From: VHCN01 sp964589935
GTDB lineage: Bacteria > Verrucomicrobiota > Verrucomicrobiia > Limisphaerales > VHCN01
Length of the DNA: 64,000 bases
Direction of reading: 5' to 3'
NCBI GenBank assembly: GCA_964589935.1
Contig: CAZPVD010000001.1
Location: 868,001 to 932,000 of the forward strand
In this document: one piece after another, positions 33,054-44,400 of the stretch
Layout: each line of letters starts with the position of its first letter
Position numbering within the stretch: the first letter of the stretch is position 1
The notes under the pieces: model-generated
The model's database searches: none
Told to the model about the DNA's origin: nothing
Seen by the model: only the letters and a program-made list of their open reading frames with translations
Made by a program: the position numbers and the translations under genes

Positions 33054-36000
33054 TCAAGGCACCTGCTGGATGCGGTAAATGACGCTGCGGTTGGTGAGCG
33101 CGTTGGTGTGGACGAACGTGATCGTGCCGTTGCTGGATGCGATGTAGGTGCCGAGCGTTATCCAGTTCGTGACCGACAGGTTTGTCTTGTATTGAATCTG
33201 GTATTTTTCCCCGGACAACGTGGGGACATCGAGGCCGAACGCATGGTTCGTCAAATACTGCTGCGCGGGACGAGTGTTCGGCAGCGCGAGCGGCGTGGCG
33301 CTGATGAGCAGGCCGTTCGTCGGCAGGTGCGCGGTGACGGTGTAGGTCAGGTCGAAGGGATCGTTGTTGACCACGCCGAGATACCAGTCACCGCCTATGT
33401 TGGTCCACGTCGAGTTCGTGCGGACGACAATGGTTTCCGCAAGCGTGCCGGAATTCGCGCTCTTGAAGTCATTCGTCGCCACGGTCGGATAGTTGCCGCG
33501 CCTCAAAATCATGTCGCCATTGCCCGAAAGACTCGTCACTTGGAACAGCGCGGATGGCGTGTTCGTCGCCACGGTCAGTTTGAACATCGTGTTGGGCGCG
33601 TTGCCGGGCGTGGTCGCGCCGAACACGGACACCGCGCTCGCCAGCGGAACGACACCGTAAGGCGCGCCGCCAAACGACGTGGCGCGGATGTTGTAATTCA
33701 CCGGACGGATGTCCGCATTGGCCGCGCCGAGATACCACGTGCCCGGTGTGAGTGGGACGGTGCCGGTGCCGGGCACGACGAAAATCTGATCGGCATGCGA
33801 GCCAAAGTTGATGCTCCGGTAATCGAACTGGCCCGTGGTGAGCTGCGCGCCCGCCGCAATGTTTGTGTTCGCCTTGCGCACGTAGAGATCCACGTTGCCG
33901 TTCACCGGCTCCAAGTCGAATAGCACGCCCGCTGAACCGCTCGGCACGTTGAACTGGTAATAATCCAGCCCGACACCGGTCGCGCGCGTGCCGCTGCTGA
34001 ATATGCCGCTCGTCAACATCGGGATTGGTGGCGCGCTCTGGTCGAAGTCCACTTGGGCTGTCACGCTGCCCGTGCCTTCACCAGCGATCAACGCGAGATA
34101 ATACCGCTGGCCCGGCTTGAATGGTGTGGCTCCGCCCGTGCCGAGCACTATCTTGCCCCCGTTCGTCACCGTGCCGATGGTCACGTTCCCGCGCGCACCC
34201 GGGACAGGCGTGCGCATAAGATTATAGACAAGGCTCACCTTGCCCGTGGCAGTTATGGTGTTGGTCACGTGCGTCGCGCCAAACGGTGTCGGAACCACAA
34301 AGTAGACCGGCTGGTTCGCCAGCGTCACTCGTGTAATCGGGACGCCCGCAACCAAGACCGCCGCCGGAGTGCCAACCGGAGCGTAGCTGAAGTTGATGTC
34401 CCAGCACTTGAGCGTCGCGGCGGGCACGCTGTTGCTGTCGCGGCTGTCCCACATCTCCAGCTTCCACTGGCCGAACGAACTCTCGCCGATGAGTTGGCTC
34501 AACGACTCTTCCGGCAGATACCAGTTCTTCACACGGTAACGGAACAGCATCATGTCGCGCCCGTTGCCCGAAGTTGTCAGCGTTGTCGCGGCCACATAAA
34601 GGTCCGTGCCGTCGGTAGTGATTGCATTTGCCGAGTTAAACAAGTTGGGCGGGACGCTCACGATATTGGTCGAGATTCCAGCCAGCGTCGTTGGGTCTAT
34701 CTCCAGCAAGATGCCGTCGCTCGATGTCCCTCCCGTGTTCGTGCGAACGCCGACGGCGTAAAGATGCCCCGAGCAGCCCACGCCGACGATGCCGTAAAGC
34801 GAGTCGTTGTTCGTCGGATCGAGCTGATAAGTTTGCCTCTGGATGAAGTTCCCGTTCAAATCCCACTTATCCACCAAGCAGTCACCCGACGCGTTTGTAA
34901 GCGTGGTGCCTACGGCATAGATGTTTGTGCCGAATACTGTCACTCCATTGTAACGCCCAATCGTTGACGAGGAGGTTAGTGACCAGTCCGCCGGAGAAAT
35001 ATTAGGCTGCTTGTTCAGATTGGCCGTGAGAGCGACATAGACCTGGCCACCGTAGCTCACCACCGCACCAGGAGTATAGGATGTCGCAGCCGACCACGCC
35101 GGAGGCGCCGCAGCGGGGATTGCAGAGTAAAGTTGCGTGCCGTTTGTGGAGTAACCGACAAGATAAGGACTGTCCAAGCCAAGTGATGCATTCGTGTAGC
35201 CGGCAACCACAATGTTCGTGCTATACACGCTCGCCAGCGCCATGCCGAAACTGGAATTCGTGTTAGTCGCCGAGAAAGCATAGTTGTCGGTTCCGATCCA
35301 GAGGCCGATGCCATTAGTCTTGCCCTTGGCAATGAAGAACTGGTTCGTTCCAATCTGATTCTCCGCTGCCCCGGTCACATAGATGTAATTCGTGCCGTTC
35401 TCATTATTGATGAGGCCGGCCTGGAAACGGTCATTGCCGCCGTAGCCGAACACGTTGTTTGTCAGGATACGGCTCAACCACACCGCCCCGTTCTTTGCCG
35501 CACCGCCGGGCACCGGACCTGAGTTTACATAATACACCACGACGCCCTTGTCCTTGGTCGAGCCGACGGTGAACGACGCTTTACGAATGTCGTGATTGTT
35601 ACAATCGGCCACGAACAAATCTCCGCCCGGCGCAACACCGATGCCTCGCGGGCTGCTGAAACGGGCCGTTGAGCCGGTGCCGTCCACATACGCTGCGACT
35701 GCCGGCGGCGGCGCGCCGCCAATCGTAGAAACGACACCACCGAGGCTGACCTTGCGAATGGTGTTGTTGGCACTGTCACCGACAAACAGCGAAGCCGACC
35801 CGTCGTAGGCAATGCCCCACGGGTTGGCAAACCGCGCAGCGGCTCCGACGCCATCCTGACCCGCAGGAACCGTCGAAAAAGCAAGCCCCGCCAGCAGGCT
35901 TACGTTGCCGCCGGAAATCTGCCTGATGGTTTGACTGCCGGTGTCCGCAACGAAAACATTCGTGTTCTGATCCACGTCAACGCCACGGGGCGATGAAAAC

Positions 36001-39000
36001 CGCGCGGAGGCTGCCGGGCCGTTTGCATATCCGGCTATTGAACCGGCAAACGTGCTCACATTGCCCGTGTTATCCATCAGGCGGATGAGACTGTTGCCCG
36101 TGTCCGCGATGTAGATGTTCCCCGCGCCGTCCACTGCGATGCCGTTCGGGCTGCTGAACTGCGCCAGCAGCGGACTGGCGTTGTTCACCGAACCCGCAAC
36201 ACCCGTGCCCGCAATGGTGGTCACGGTGGCCGCAACCTGATCAATCTTTCGGATGACGTGATTGCCCGTGTCGGCCACATACACATTGCCCGCAGAGTCC
36301 ACAGCCACGCCGGCGGGGGAGTTGAATTGCGCAGTGTTCGCCGCCACAGGTCCCGCCACGGCCGGTCCAGAATTGGTGGTGCCGGCCAACGTGGCGGCGT
36401 TGCCCGCAGGATCAATCTTGCGGATATTGTGGTTGGCCGTGTCGGCCACATAGACGTTGCCCGCCGAGTCCACACACACTCCCTGCGGGTTTTGAAATCC
36501 GGCAGCGGAACCCGCTGCGTCCGTCGTGCCGGAGACGCCAATCATGCTGCCGGCAAAGTTGGTGAAGGAATAAGTCGGCGAATTGACCGCGCTCACGCTG
36601 ACCGAGTAGGTCCAGGCCGTGCCGGCATTGCCGTTGGTCGGGTTCATGATGATGCGAACAAAGGAGTTTGAGCCAGAAAAGTTGAACACGATCGTTCCGC
36701 TCCCGTTCGTCATGCCGGTGTCAATGTTGGTCTGGCCCTGATACATCACATACATCTGGTCCGGGATGAAGAAGAAGTTGTAGGTAATAACCACCGTCCC
36801 GTTGGTGGTGCCTGTATCGAGATCGTAGATGTCAGGGGTCGCGCCACCGCTCGGCGACTGCGGCGTCGGGAAGTAATCCTTCGTGACGCCGGAGAGATAG
36901 GTGCCGTCGGTCGAGATGGACACCCCGTTGAAGAAGGTGCTGCCACTGCGCCCGCCACCGAGCGCACCGGGCCAGTTCGTGGACCAAAGCAAAGACGTTG
37001 GGTTGTTCGTCACCGGCGTCGCGTAATTGACGATCTGACCGTCTCCAAAAGCACCACCAAAGTTGGTCAGAATGCCGCCCATCGCGAGACGATTTCCCTG
37101 AAATGCCAGCGATGTGGCCGTGTCGTCCGCGCCGGCGGAGGAGTTATAGGCGTTGCTATTCACGAACAGCGGCGGCGAAAGGATGTTCGTATAGGGTGGC
37201 ATGACAAACTTCGGCGGCAATAGGTTCGGGTAAGTCAGGAAGCCGATTGGCGGGCCGAGGTTCGTTATGACTGTGGTAACTTTGTTGGTATCCTCGGTGA
37301 AGTTCGCGTAAATTCCCGCGTTGGTGCCGCCGCGATTCTCCATGAGCAATATGCGCCGGAGCGAGGGGCTGACAAGATACAATGCAAGGTCCGCGCCTCG
37401 TGGATGGTCAATCTCCACACTTACCTCGACACCGGTCACGACGCGCAAATCCGTATTCGTGATGACAGAGTTAGTCCTGTAGTTATCCAGCATTGCCAGC
37501 ATGTTACGTTGAGGGATGTCCACATAACTCACCGTGGTCAGGTCCAGACCGACGCGGTAAATGTTGGTTTCCTGGACCGTGTTCGCGGTGTTGTTGCACG
37601 TCTGGAAGAACCACCGGCCCGGCCGCAGCGGCGGCGAGGAGTTCAGGTCAATGACGAAATTGGTGGCGCCGGTGATGTTAAGGAGACTGCCGTCGTTGGT
37701 CTGCTGGCTTGGAATGTAGCCAAAGCCAACGAAGAAACTGATGTCAATCGGAGAGGTGCTGTATGGGAGGATGTCAATCGTCAGGTTCGTTGCGCCAATC
37801 GGAACGTCAAAGAAGTCCACGTTGCAGGCATTTGAGAACAGCGTGAAGATGTTGGTGTTCGGCGGGTTCGTGCGCGAGTTGAGGATGAAGTCCACCGAAC
37901 TTACGAAGCCCGTGTGCTCAAGCGCGCTGTCCACGAATGTCAGCGTCCACAGGCCGATGGAGTTCTGGCCCACGAAGTCAACGATGCTGCCGGGGCCGTC
38001 GGGCGAATTGGCCGGGCCATTGGTGTTGGCGTCGTTGTAGATGAAGACATTGGTAATAAGTCCGCCAGCAATGTTGTTCGTGCCGATGTTGTGGTTGTTG
38101 AGCACGACGGAAATGCCGTCGTGCGTCACCGTGCCAACAGTGTCGCCGACGTTTTCATGCACGAGCACGTTGGTCATGGTGAAGGACACGATGTTGGTGC
38201 CGACGGTGCAGATGCCAAACAGGGTAACTCCCCCAGGCGCCTCCGGCGAGCCATCGGGAATGGCTATCGGCAGGGGGAAGAAGTTGACCGTGATCGCGCC
38301 GCCGTTGGTGCTCGTGAACGGCTTGTCTGTCGAGATGACCGCAAGGTTGAACGTCGCCGCCTGCTGGTCCTCGGATTTCACGCCGATGTAGAACACATCG
38401 CTCGCGAGCGCCGGTGTGAATGTAATGATCTCGGTGCCGGTGCGGTTCGTGGAGGCGAAGTAGTTCGGCACATTGCCGGCAAGGCAGTTGGAGATGACGT
38501 TCTGGCTGAGGTTGGTCAGCGCCGGGTCGTTGCGCGTCACGTAGAGGTCCACGTCCGCCTCGCCGATGGTGCGCGCGCGGGAGAGGTTCGGCGGGAGGAA
38601 GACCATGATGGCGACGTTGGAGCCGTTGGTCAGCGGCGCCTGCGTGATGTTCGTGACCATGTTGGTCGTGCCGCCCAGGAAGTTCGTCGAGATATTCGTG
38701 AAGGCCGGGATGAAGGTGTTGCTGAACACGAAGAAGCGCCACTGGTTCGTCGAGCCGGAAAGGACGAAGTTCGTGCTGGGCACGTTCGAGGTCGGGAAGT
38801 TTGCGCCAAGGCGCTGGTCAAACAGCGGGATGCCGTTGGTGACGGAGATCAATGCCGTGTTCGTCTGCGCGCTTGGAAGCTGCGTGAGCGTCACGTAGTT
38901 CGGCGTGTCCGTGGAGACGACGAGCGCGAAGTCCTGCACGATGCCGTTGGTGTTCGCCGTGACGGCGTTGACGTTGACGCGGCGTCCGATGACGTAGATG

Positions 39001-41327
39001 TAAAACACGTTCGTCGGCAGCGGCGCGGTGATGAAGACGTTCTCCACGTTGTTGATGATGTCGCTCAACGGCGGCGTGCCCGGCGTGTCCGCCACGGTGT
39101 AATCCGATCCGCCCGGAATATTGTTGCCCTCGTAAATGAAGATGTTTGTGGACATCGCATTGGACACGACGAGGTCGAGATTGTTGACGAGCTTCGGGCC
39201 GGCGGCGGGATTGCCGGGCGGGTCCGTCCACACGAGCGTGATGCGCAGCGGGAAGTTTGTGGTAAGGTTCGGGGAGCTGGAGTTGTTGACCGTCACCTGA
39301 TACACACGCACGTCGCCCGTGGCCACGGCGTTCGTCGGATCCTGATCAATAAACTGCACAGGGCTGATGGCGATATTGTTGCTCGGCAGCGTGTTCGTGA
39401 ACAGCGGGATGCCCCAGCCCGCAAGGTTGACCTGGTTTTGCACCTGCCGGTCATAGGAAAGGCCCGCAGAACGGCTGCCGTTGATGAGCAGCGCCTTGTT
39501 CAACGCCGGGCTGTTCGTGCGATTGAATGGGGCGGCGGCGAAGTATTCCTGCATCAGCGCCAACATGCCGGAAACGACCGCAGACGCCATGCTCGTGCCG
39601 GACTCGAAGCGGTATTGCCCAGACGGGCTGGTCGCGTTGTCGAGCGCGGCGATGAGCGGGTTCGCGTTGTTCGTGAAGCCGGATGAACGCAGCGAAAGCA
39701 GAAAGGCGCCAGGCGCAACGAGGTCCGGCTTGAACCGGCCGAAAATGCCCTCGATGCCCAGCCCGACATTCCCGCGGCTTGAAAAATCCACAACTTGATC
39801 ACTGGAGTCCGTGCTCGGGTCATACAGGCCGCCCAAGATGAGCTGGCGGAATTGCTCGATCGCGCCCACTGTGATGACGTTCTTGCCGGTGCCGGGCGAC
39901 AGAATCGAGCCGGGCACACCGCCGTTGCCGCCGGGGTTGCCGTTGCCGTCGTTGCCGGCGGGGAACACGATGTTCATCTGCTGGTCGCCGGGCATCTCAG
40001 GCCGCGCGTCGCGCACGCCGGCGTCATAAATCGCAGCGGCGATGTCGTAGTCGGGAATGTTGTATCCCCACGGATTACAGGAGATGGAGATGTTCGTGCG
40101 CGCGGCATTCGAAAGCAGCATCGAGTCCGTCCACGTGTTTGTGAGCGGCTGCGGATAAATGAAGGAGTTATGCGCGATGCCGCGGAAACTCGCCCCCGCC
40201 ACACTGCCGTTGGCACCGTTGGTGCCGACGACAACGCCCGCGTAACCCGCGGCGAAACCGGCAATCGTCCCCGCAACGTGTGTGCCGTGACCAATCACAT
40301 CCGAGTTGACCGCGGTGAAATTTGTCGCGTCAGTAATAACTCGCCCGCTCAAGTCGGGATGAGAACCGTCCACGGCGTTGTCAATCACCGCCACACGCAC
40401 GCCGGTGCCCGTGAGACCGAGAAAATTCTGGTTCGTGACAGTGTCTGACGATACGCCGACACGCACGCGGGAAAGGTCGTTCATCACTTTTCGCTCATGG
40501 CGCGCCTCAACAAGATGCACTTCCGGCATCTGCGCCAGCGCGACGAACGTGTTCCCGCCGCCGCGCACCGTGACGACCGGGCCGAACGGCGACGGCTGCT
40601 CTCCGATCGGCTCCGCGCCGATGGCCGTCATGCGCGACAGGGCGCGCTCGCGCGTGCCGGGGAACATCACCACGTTCAACTCGCGCTCCGCCGGCTGCGG
40701 CACGCCCTGCACGGCGTCGCCGATGAGGTCGCTGCTGAACTTGTAATACGGCTCGAACGGCACGACCGCCTGCACGCGCGCGGACCGCGCGAGCTGCTGC
40801 GCAACCTCGACCGGCGCGGCGACAAGGTATGCGTTGTTGGGCATATAACTGACAATCGTCGCGCCCGACGCCGTCACCTGCCGCGCAAACGCGGCGTCAA
40901 TGGCGCCCTTCACCTGCACGATGTAGCTGCCCGGATCGCCCGCCGCGCGCAAGTGATCGGGAATGCGCGGCGGCCCGCCGTCCGCGGTGTCAATGAACGC
41001 GTGGCGCAGCAGGATCGCGGTTTCGCTGCGGAACATCGCGTCGCCGGTCTTGCGCGTGTTCGTAAGCCGATACGGGAAGCGCGGGTCCGCCGAGACCGTC
41101 ATCAGGTTGAACGGCTTCGCCTGCGCCGCAACGGCTGCGGGAGTCTTTTTCTTCCACGGAAAATTGAACGCAGCAGACTTGCCAGAACCTTCCGCGGATG
41201 AACTCGTTTTCCCCGGCTGTGCGGGCAGGCCCGCCGCGCGGCGCTCCTCGCCGAGACGCCAGCAGAGCCACGCCGCCGCGAACAGCAGCAGGCTCAACAA
41301 CATCCATGTGCGGGGGCGCCAGTTCAT
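33054..41327 (-). CDS. Giant secreted subtilisin-like protease with P, NHL, CBM5/12-like and PPC modules
   Basis: I chose ATG at 41327 (MNWRPRTWML), giving 2757 aa; a TTG 18 bp upstream is weaker. The N-terminal helix (about 8-25) is a signal or anchor. A prodomain-like part (to about 280) precedes an S8 domain with the complete triad: Asp in VAVIDNAVDGSHPDL (about 316), His in GHGTHVAGT (about 350) and Ser in SGTSMASAVVSG (about 579). Then come PPC-like and P-proprotein-like domains (about 850-1355), at least five NHL repeats of the VDSAGNVYVADTGNHVIRKI type (about 1590-1925), a CBM5/12-like module WSAATSYTPGAVVSYGGQVY (about 2079-2118), another P-domain (about 2270-2320), two PPC domains (about 2445-2667) and a C-terminal QYKTNLSVTNWITLG domain. 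Asn and Thr are very frequent. The gene lies 79 bp behind the pseudopilin set. Confidence 0.92.
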   Translation of the reverse strand: MNWRPRTWMLLSLLLFAAAWLCWRLGEERRAAGLPAQPGKTSSSAEGSGKSAAFNFPWKKKTPAAVAAQAKPFNLMTVSADPRFPYRLTNTRKTGDAMFRSETAILLRHAFIDTADGGPPRIPDHLRAAGDPGSYIVQVKGAIDAAFARQVTASGATIVSYMPNNAYLVAAPVEVAQQLARSARVQAVVPFEPYYKFSSDLIGDAVQGVPQPAERELNVVMFPGTRERALSRMTAIGAEPIGEQPSPFGPVVTVRGGGNTFVALAQMPEVHLVEARHERKVMNDLSRVRVGVSSDTVTNQNFLGLTGTGVRVAVIDNAVDGSHPDLSGRVITDATNFTAVNSDVIGHGTHVAGTIAGFAAGYAGVVVGTNGANGSVAGASFRGIAHNSFIYPQPLTNTWTDSMLLSNAARTNISISCNPWGYNIPDYDIAAAIYDAGVRDARPEMPGDQQMNIVFPAGNDGNGNPGGNGGVPGSILSPGTGKNVITVGAIEQFRQLILGGLYDPSTDSSDQVVDFSSRGNVGLGIEGIFGRFKPDLVAPGAFLLSLRSSGFTNNANPLIAALDNATSPSGQYRFESGTSMASAVVSGMLALMQEYFAAAPFNRTNSPALNKALLINGSRSAGLSYDRQVQNQVNLAGWGIPLFTNTLPSNNIAISPVQFIDQDPTNAVATGDVRVYQVTVNNSSSPNLTTNFPLRITLVWTDPPGNPAAGPKLVNNLDLVVSNAMSTNIFIYEGNNIPGGSDYTVADTPGTPPLSDIINNVENVFITAPLPTNVFYIYVIGRRVNVNAVTANTNGIVQDFALVVSTDTPNYVTLTQLPSAQTNTALISVTNGIPLFDQRLGANFPTSNVPSTNFVLSGSTNQWRFFVFSNTFIPAFTNISTNFLGGTTNMVTNITQAPLTNGSNVAIMVFLPPNLSRARTIGEADVDLYVTRNDPALTNLSQNVISNCLAGNVPNYFASTNRTGTEIITFTPALASDVFYIGVKSEDQQAATFNLAVISTDKPFTSTNGGAITVNFFPLPIAIPDGSPEAPGGVTLFGICTVGTNIVSFTMTNVLVHENVGDTVGTVTHDGISVVLNNHNIGTNNIAGGLITNVFIYNDANTNGPANSPDGPGSIVDFVGQNSIGLWTLTFVDSALEHTGFVSSVDFILNSRTNPPNTNIFTLFSNACNVDFFDVPIGATNLTIDILPYSTSPIDISFFVGFGYIPSQQTNDGSLLNITGATNFVIDLNSSPPLRPGRWFFQTCNNTANTVQETNIYRVGLDLTTVSYVDIPQRNMLAMLDNYRTNSVITNTDLRVVTGVEVSVEIDHPRGADLALYLVSPSLRRILLMENRGGTNAGIYANFTEDTNKVTTVITNLGPPIGFLTYPNLLPPKFVMPPYTNILSPPLFVNSNAYNSSAGADDTATSLAFQGNRLAMGGILTNFGGAFGDGQIVNYATPVTNNPTSLLWSTNWPGALGGGRSGSTFFNGVSISTDGTYLSGVTKDYFPTPQSPSGGATPDIYDLDTGTTNGTVVITYNFFFIPDQMYVMYQGQTNIDTGMTNGSGTIVFNFSGSNSFVRIIMNPTNGNAGTAWTYSVSVSAVNSPTYSFTNFAGSMIGVSGTTDAAGSAAGFQNPQGVCVDSAGNVYVADTANHNIRKIDPAGNAATLAGTTNSGPAVAGPVAANTAQFNSPAGVAVDSAGNVYVADTGNHVIRKIDQVAATVTTIAGTGVAGSVNNASPLLAQFSSPNGIAVDGAGNIYIADTGNSLIRLMDNTGNVSTFAGSIAGYANGPAASARFSSPRGVDVDQNTNVFVADTGSQTIRQISGGNVSLLAGLAFSTVPAGQDGVGAAARFANPWGIAYDGSASLFVGDSANNTIRKVSLGGVVSTIGGAPPPAVAAYVDGTGSTARFSSPRGIGVAPGGDLFVADCNNHDIRKASFTVGSTKDKGVVVYYVNSGPVPGGAAKNGAVWLSRILTNNVFGYGGNDRFQAGLINNENGTNYIYVTGAAENQIGTNQFFIAKGKTNGIGLWIGTDNYAFSATNTNSSFGMALASVYSTNIVVAGYTNASLGLDSPYLVGYSTNGTQLYSAIPAAAPPAWSAATSYTPGAVVSYGGQVYVALTANLNKQPNISPADWSLTSSSTIGRYNGVTVFGTNIYAVGTTLTNASGDCLVDKWDLNGNFIQRQTYQLDPTNNDSLYGIVGVGCSGHLYAVGVRTNTGGTSSDGILLEIDPTTLAGISTNIVSVPPNLFNSANAITTDGTDLYVAATTLTTSGNGRDMMLFRYRVKNWYLPEESLSQLIGESSFGQWKLEMWDSRDSNSVPAATLKCWDINFSYAPVGTPAAVLVAGVPITRVTLANQPVYFVVPTPFGATHVTNTITATGKVSLVYNLMRTPVPGARGNVTIGTVTNGGKIVLGTGGATPFKPGQRYYLALIAGEGTGSVTAQVDFDQSAPPIPMLTSGIFSSGTRATGVGLDYYQFNVPSGSAGVLFDLEPVNGNVDLYVRKANTNIAAGAQLTTGQFDYRSINFGSHADQIFVVPGTGTVPLTPGTWYLGAANADIRPVNYNIRATSFGGAPYGVVPLASAVSVFGATTPGNAPNTMFKLTVATNTPSALFQVTSLSGNGDMILRRGNYPTVATNDFKSANSGTLAETIVVRTNSTWTNIGGDWYLGVVNNDPFDLTYTVTAHLPTNGLLISATPLALPNTRPAQQYLTNHAFGLDVPTLSGEKYQIQYKTNLSVTNWITLGTYIASSNGTITFVHTNALTNRSVIYRIQQVP

Positions 41328-41406
41328 ACGGTGCTCAAGCAACAAGCCGGAGACTCAACATAATGTGAACCTTCGCGTTCATGCTGAAAATACAGTGTTT
41401 TGCGGA

Positions 41407-44400
41407 TCACTCGTTCGGTAGTTGGCGGAAGCTCTCGACGATCACGCGCGGCGCGGACAGCCCGTTCGTCGGCGCGCCGAGCGTGGGCAGGTTTTCGACG
41501 CGCACTACGGCGCGCACCGCGTATTCCGCGGCGATCTGGTAGTTCGTGCACATGCCGTAAAAGGGACCGGGCGCGGTGACAAGCGAACGCTCGGCCGGAC
41601 GCAGCGCCTGACCCCACGCGTAGATCACGAAACGCGGCGCATCCTCGACAGTGAGCAGACCCAATATCTGCTGCGGGATGCGCTCATACATCTGGTCGCT
41701 CAGACTGTGCATCTGCTCGTAAGTGACCGTGTTGACGCCGCCGCCAGGTCCGCGATTGAGGAATGGGGATATGACGGTCAGCTCCGGCACGGAAAGAATG
41801 TCACCGACATGAGTGAAGTTTGTCATCGCGACGCGACGCGCTTGAATGCCGTTGTAGATATAGAGGAGGTTGGTCGAGACGCCGGCGGGGTCAATGTATT
41901 GCATCGTGTAGTTATTGTTGGGCGGGTTGAAAGGCCCGGTCGCCGCGTTGACGGTGTTGGACAACATCGGCACATCGGACAGCACAGCCGACCACGCGGC
42001 GAGGTTCGTCTGGTTCACTGAGAGCAGGCCGCGCGCGGCGTTGTTGTTGGGCCAGCAGCCGAATAAATCGAAGAGCTTCCAGTCGTTCGTCGGATGCGTG
42101 TCCGCCGTGTGCGCCCATTGCGTCCAGTTGGTCAGATTGACCACGGTGGACTTCATATAGACCGTCTGCCACGGCGTGCCGCGGTGCACGCGTCCGAGCC
42201 AGCCGACGTTCGCCCACTTGGTTGTCGGGAAATCCCAATCATCCGAGCTGCGCACGCCGGGGTCCTTCATCCACAAGGCAAACTCCGTGCCGTCCTGCAC
42301 GCTGGACTGCGGATTGCCACCCCACGGGCGATAGACGGTGTTCGTCATAACCCACGTGTTCGGCATCAAAAGGCTGGCGCTCGGCGGCGTGATGTAATTG
42401 ATCTGCGCCTGCAGGTTGGTGCGCGAGTAAGGCGTGATGTCGCGCGTGGTGTAATGCACCAGCGGGTCGTTCACCTCCCAGCTCAGGTTTTGAACAATCT
42501 TGCGCGTCGGGCTGAAAGGACACTGCATCGAGTTAGACAGCGACCTGTTTAGATTGAAAAGCGCCACCGTGCGCGGGGAAAGGCTGTTCGTGTCCATGAA
42601 ATACTGGAACTTCAGGATTTCACGGAGAATCGGCGTGTCCAGGCTCCAGTTCCTCCAGTTGGCAAGGACGGCAAGATTAGTGCTGAGAGCAACGTTGATC
42701 TGGTTCGTAATCCCAAAGGTCGGAACAGCCGTGTTGGTCAGCGCCGCGCCGCCGAGGCGATTGGTAATCCAGAATGAACCGGCGCTGAGGTTTGTCGAAC
42801 GGACATTTGTCTGCCCGCCCAACGCGCCCATCAGGTCAATCGAACCGTTGAGGTTCGTAAGATTGACATAATCAACAACACGCCCCGCGTTGGTATCCAC
42901 GAGCGCATAGACAAGGTGGTTGGTGATGTTAAGGACCAGTAATGGGACCGGAAACCCGTTGCTGCGGTCGAACGTGCTCAACGAAGCCGGGCGCAGATAA
43001 CCATAAGGAAATCCGGGCGAAGGCGGATAGTTGGTGCTGTAAGCCGCATTGGTCAGCAGCACCGCCGTGTTATACAACGGCAACTGGAATTGGGACATCG
43101 TGCCCAGACCGGTCCAGTTTGTAACCATTTTGTTGGAGCTGACGATGATGCTGTTTGAAAGCACGAGGCCAAACTCATTTGTCAGGACATAGGTGAAGGT
43201 GTTCGTCACGAGCATCTGGAGAGCGCGCGGATAAGGATTGCCGTTAGTGTAATAGGCGTATGAGTTCCAACATTCAACGCCGAACCGGTTTGATATGCCG
43301 ATGGCAAAAAATTGATTCGTCTGCGACGGAGTCCGGTCCGTCGCGTTGGTCTTGACCATCTCCAGCTTGCGCGTGGCCTGGACGACAGTCTGCATGATGA
43401 ACTCGTTGAAATTCGGGAAACCCTTCTTCGCGCCGATGATGATCGGCTGGCCATTGACCAGGCTGTAATTGCGGAAGGACAAGTTCGTTACAACACCCCC
43501 GATGGTGGTGCTGTAAGTGCCATTGGTCATAATGGCATCCACGTGGTTCGAGAGCGAAAGGTCAAGGTTGGTGTAACAGAGCCAGTTTGTGCTCACCTCC
43601 TCGACATAGCCGGCGATGTAGATGTTGGTGAGCGTGACGCCAAAATAGCTCACGAGATTCGTGTTGAAGTATGGCCGGAAAACCGAAGGACAGTAGGGAT
43701 AACCTGTAAGAAACGTGCGGTTCGTCGTCGCGTCATACATGTTCGCAGCAAGCTGTAGTTGACGGTGCACCTCCGGCAGGTATTCCGAGTAAGGCCAGAT
43801 GGCAATGTTTGTCGAAGAGAGAACCGGCGGGAAGTTCGTGCTCAGAAGGTTGGTGCCAAAGTAATAATTGGTCCCCAGCGCCGGCACCGTCACGTATTGC
43901 GTCGCAAGACTCGCGCGCAGCATCAGATGCGCCGCGTTCTGGAAAAACACCGAAGCCGGCCAGTCCTGGAACGCGGTTCCCGATTCAGGCGAGCCGGCAA
44001 GGTCGTTCGTCCAGTTGACATTCATCCGGTTCCGCGGCGGGACGGAGTCCACGCTCAACTGCTCCATCATGCGATAGACCATGTAACGGTCGTAGGTCGA
44101 ATTGCTGGTTCCAGCGCTCAACATTTTAAGCGCAGTATTTGTATAAATCCGCGTGGCATTGAAAAGTTCCTGCATGTCAAGAAAGCGAGCCGAGTTGGCG
44201 TTTGTCAGATCGCCGCCGGGCCAATTAGTGTTCCATTTGTTGGCTGGCTCATTGGCCGGGGTCAGATACGGACCAAGCGGAGGAAAGTCATCCGTAAGAA
44301 TGTCATAGCCGGCCGTGGCACACGCCCCGGGGTTCACCGGATACATACCGGCAAACGAGTTGAGGTTGTTCCAAGTAGAACCGGGGTTGTAACGGTAGCT

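Noticed and set aside
37914..39686. 590-codon plus-strand frame opposite the giant subtilase
   Set aside because: It is an antisense shadow: a His/Arg/Val-rich product with no signal or domain, while the minus-strand protein has clear modules.
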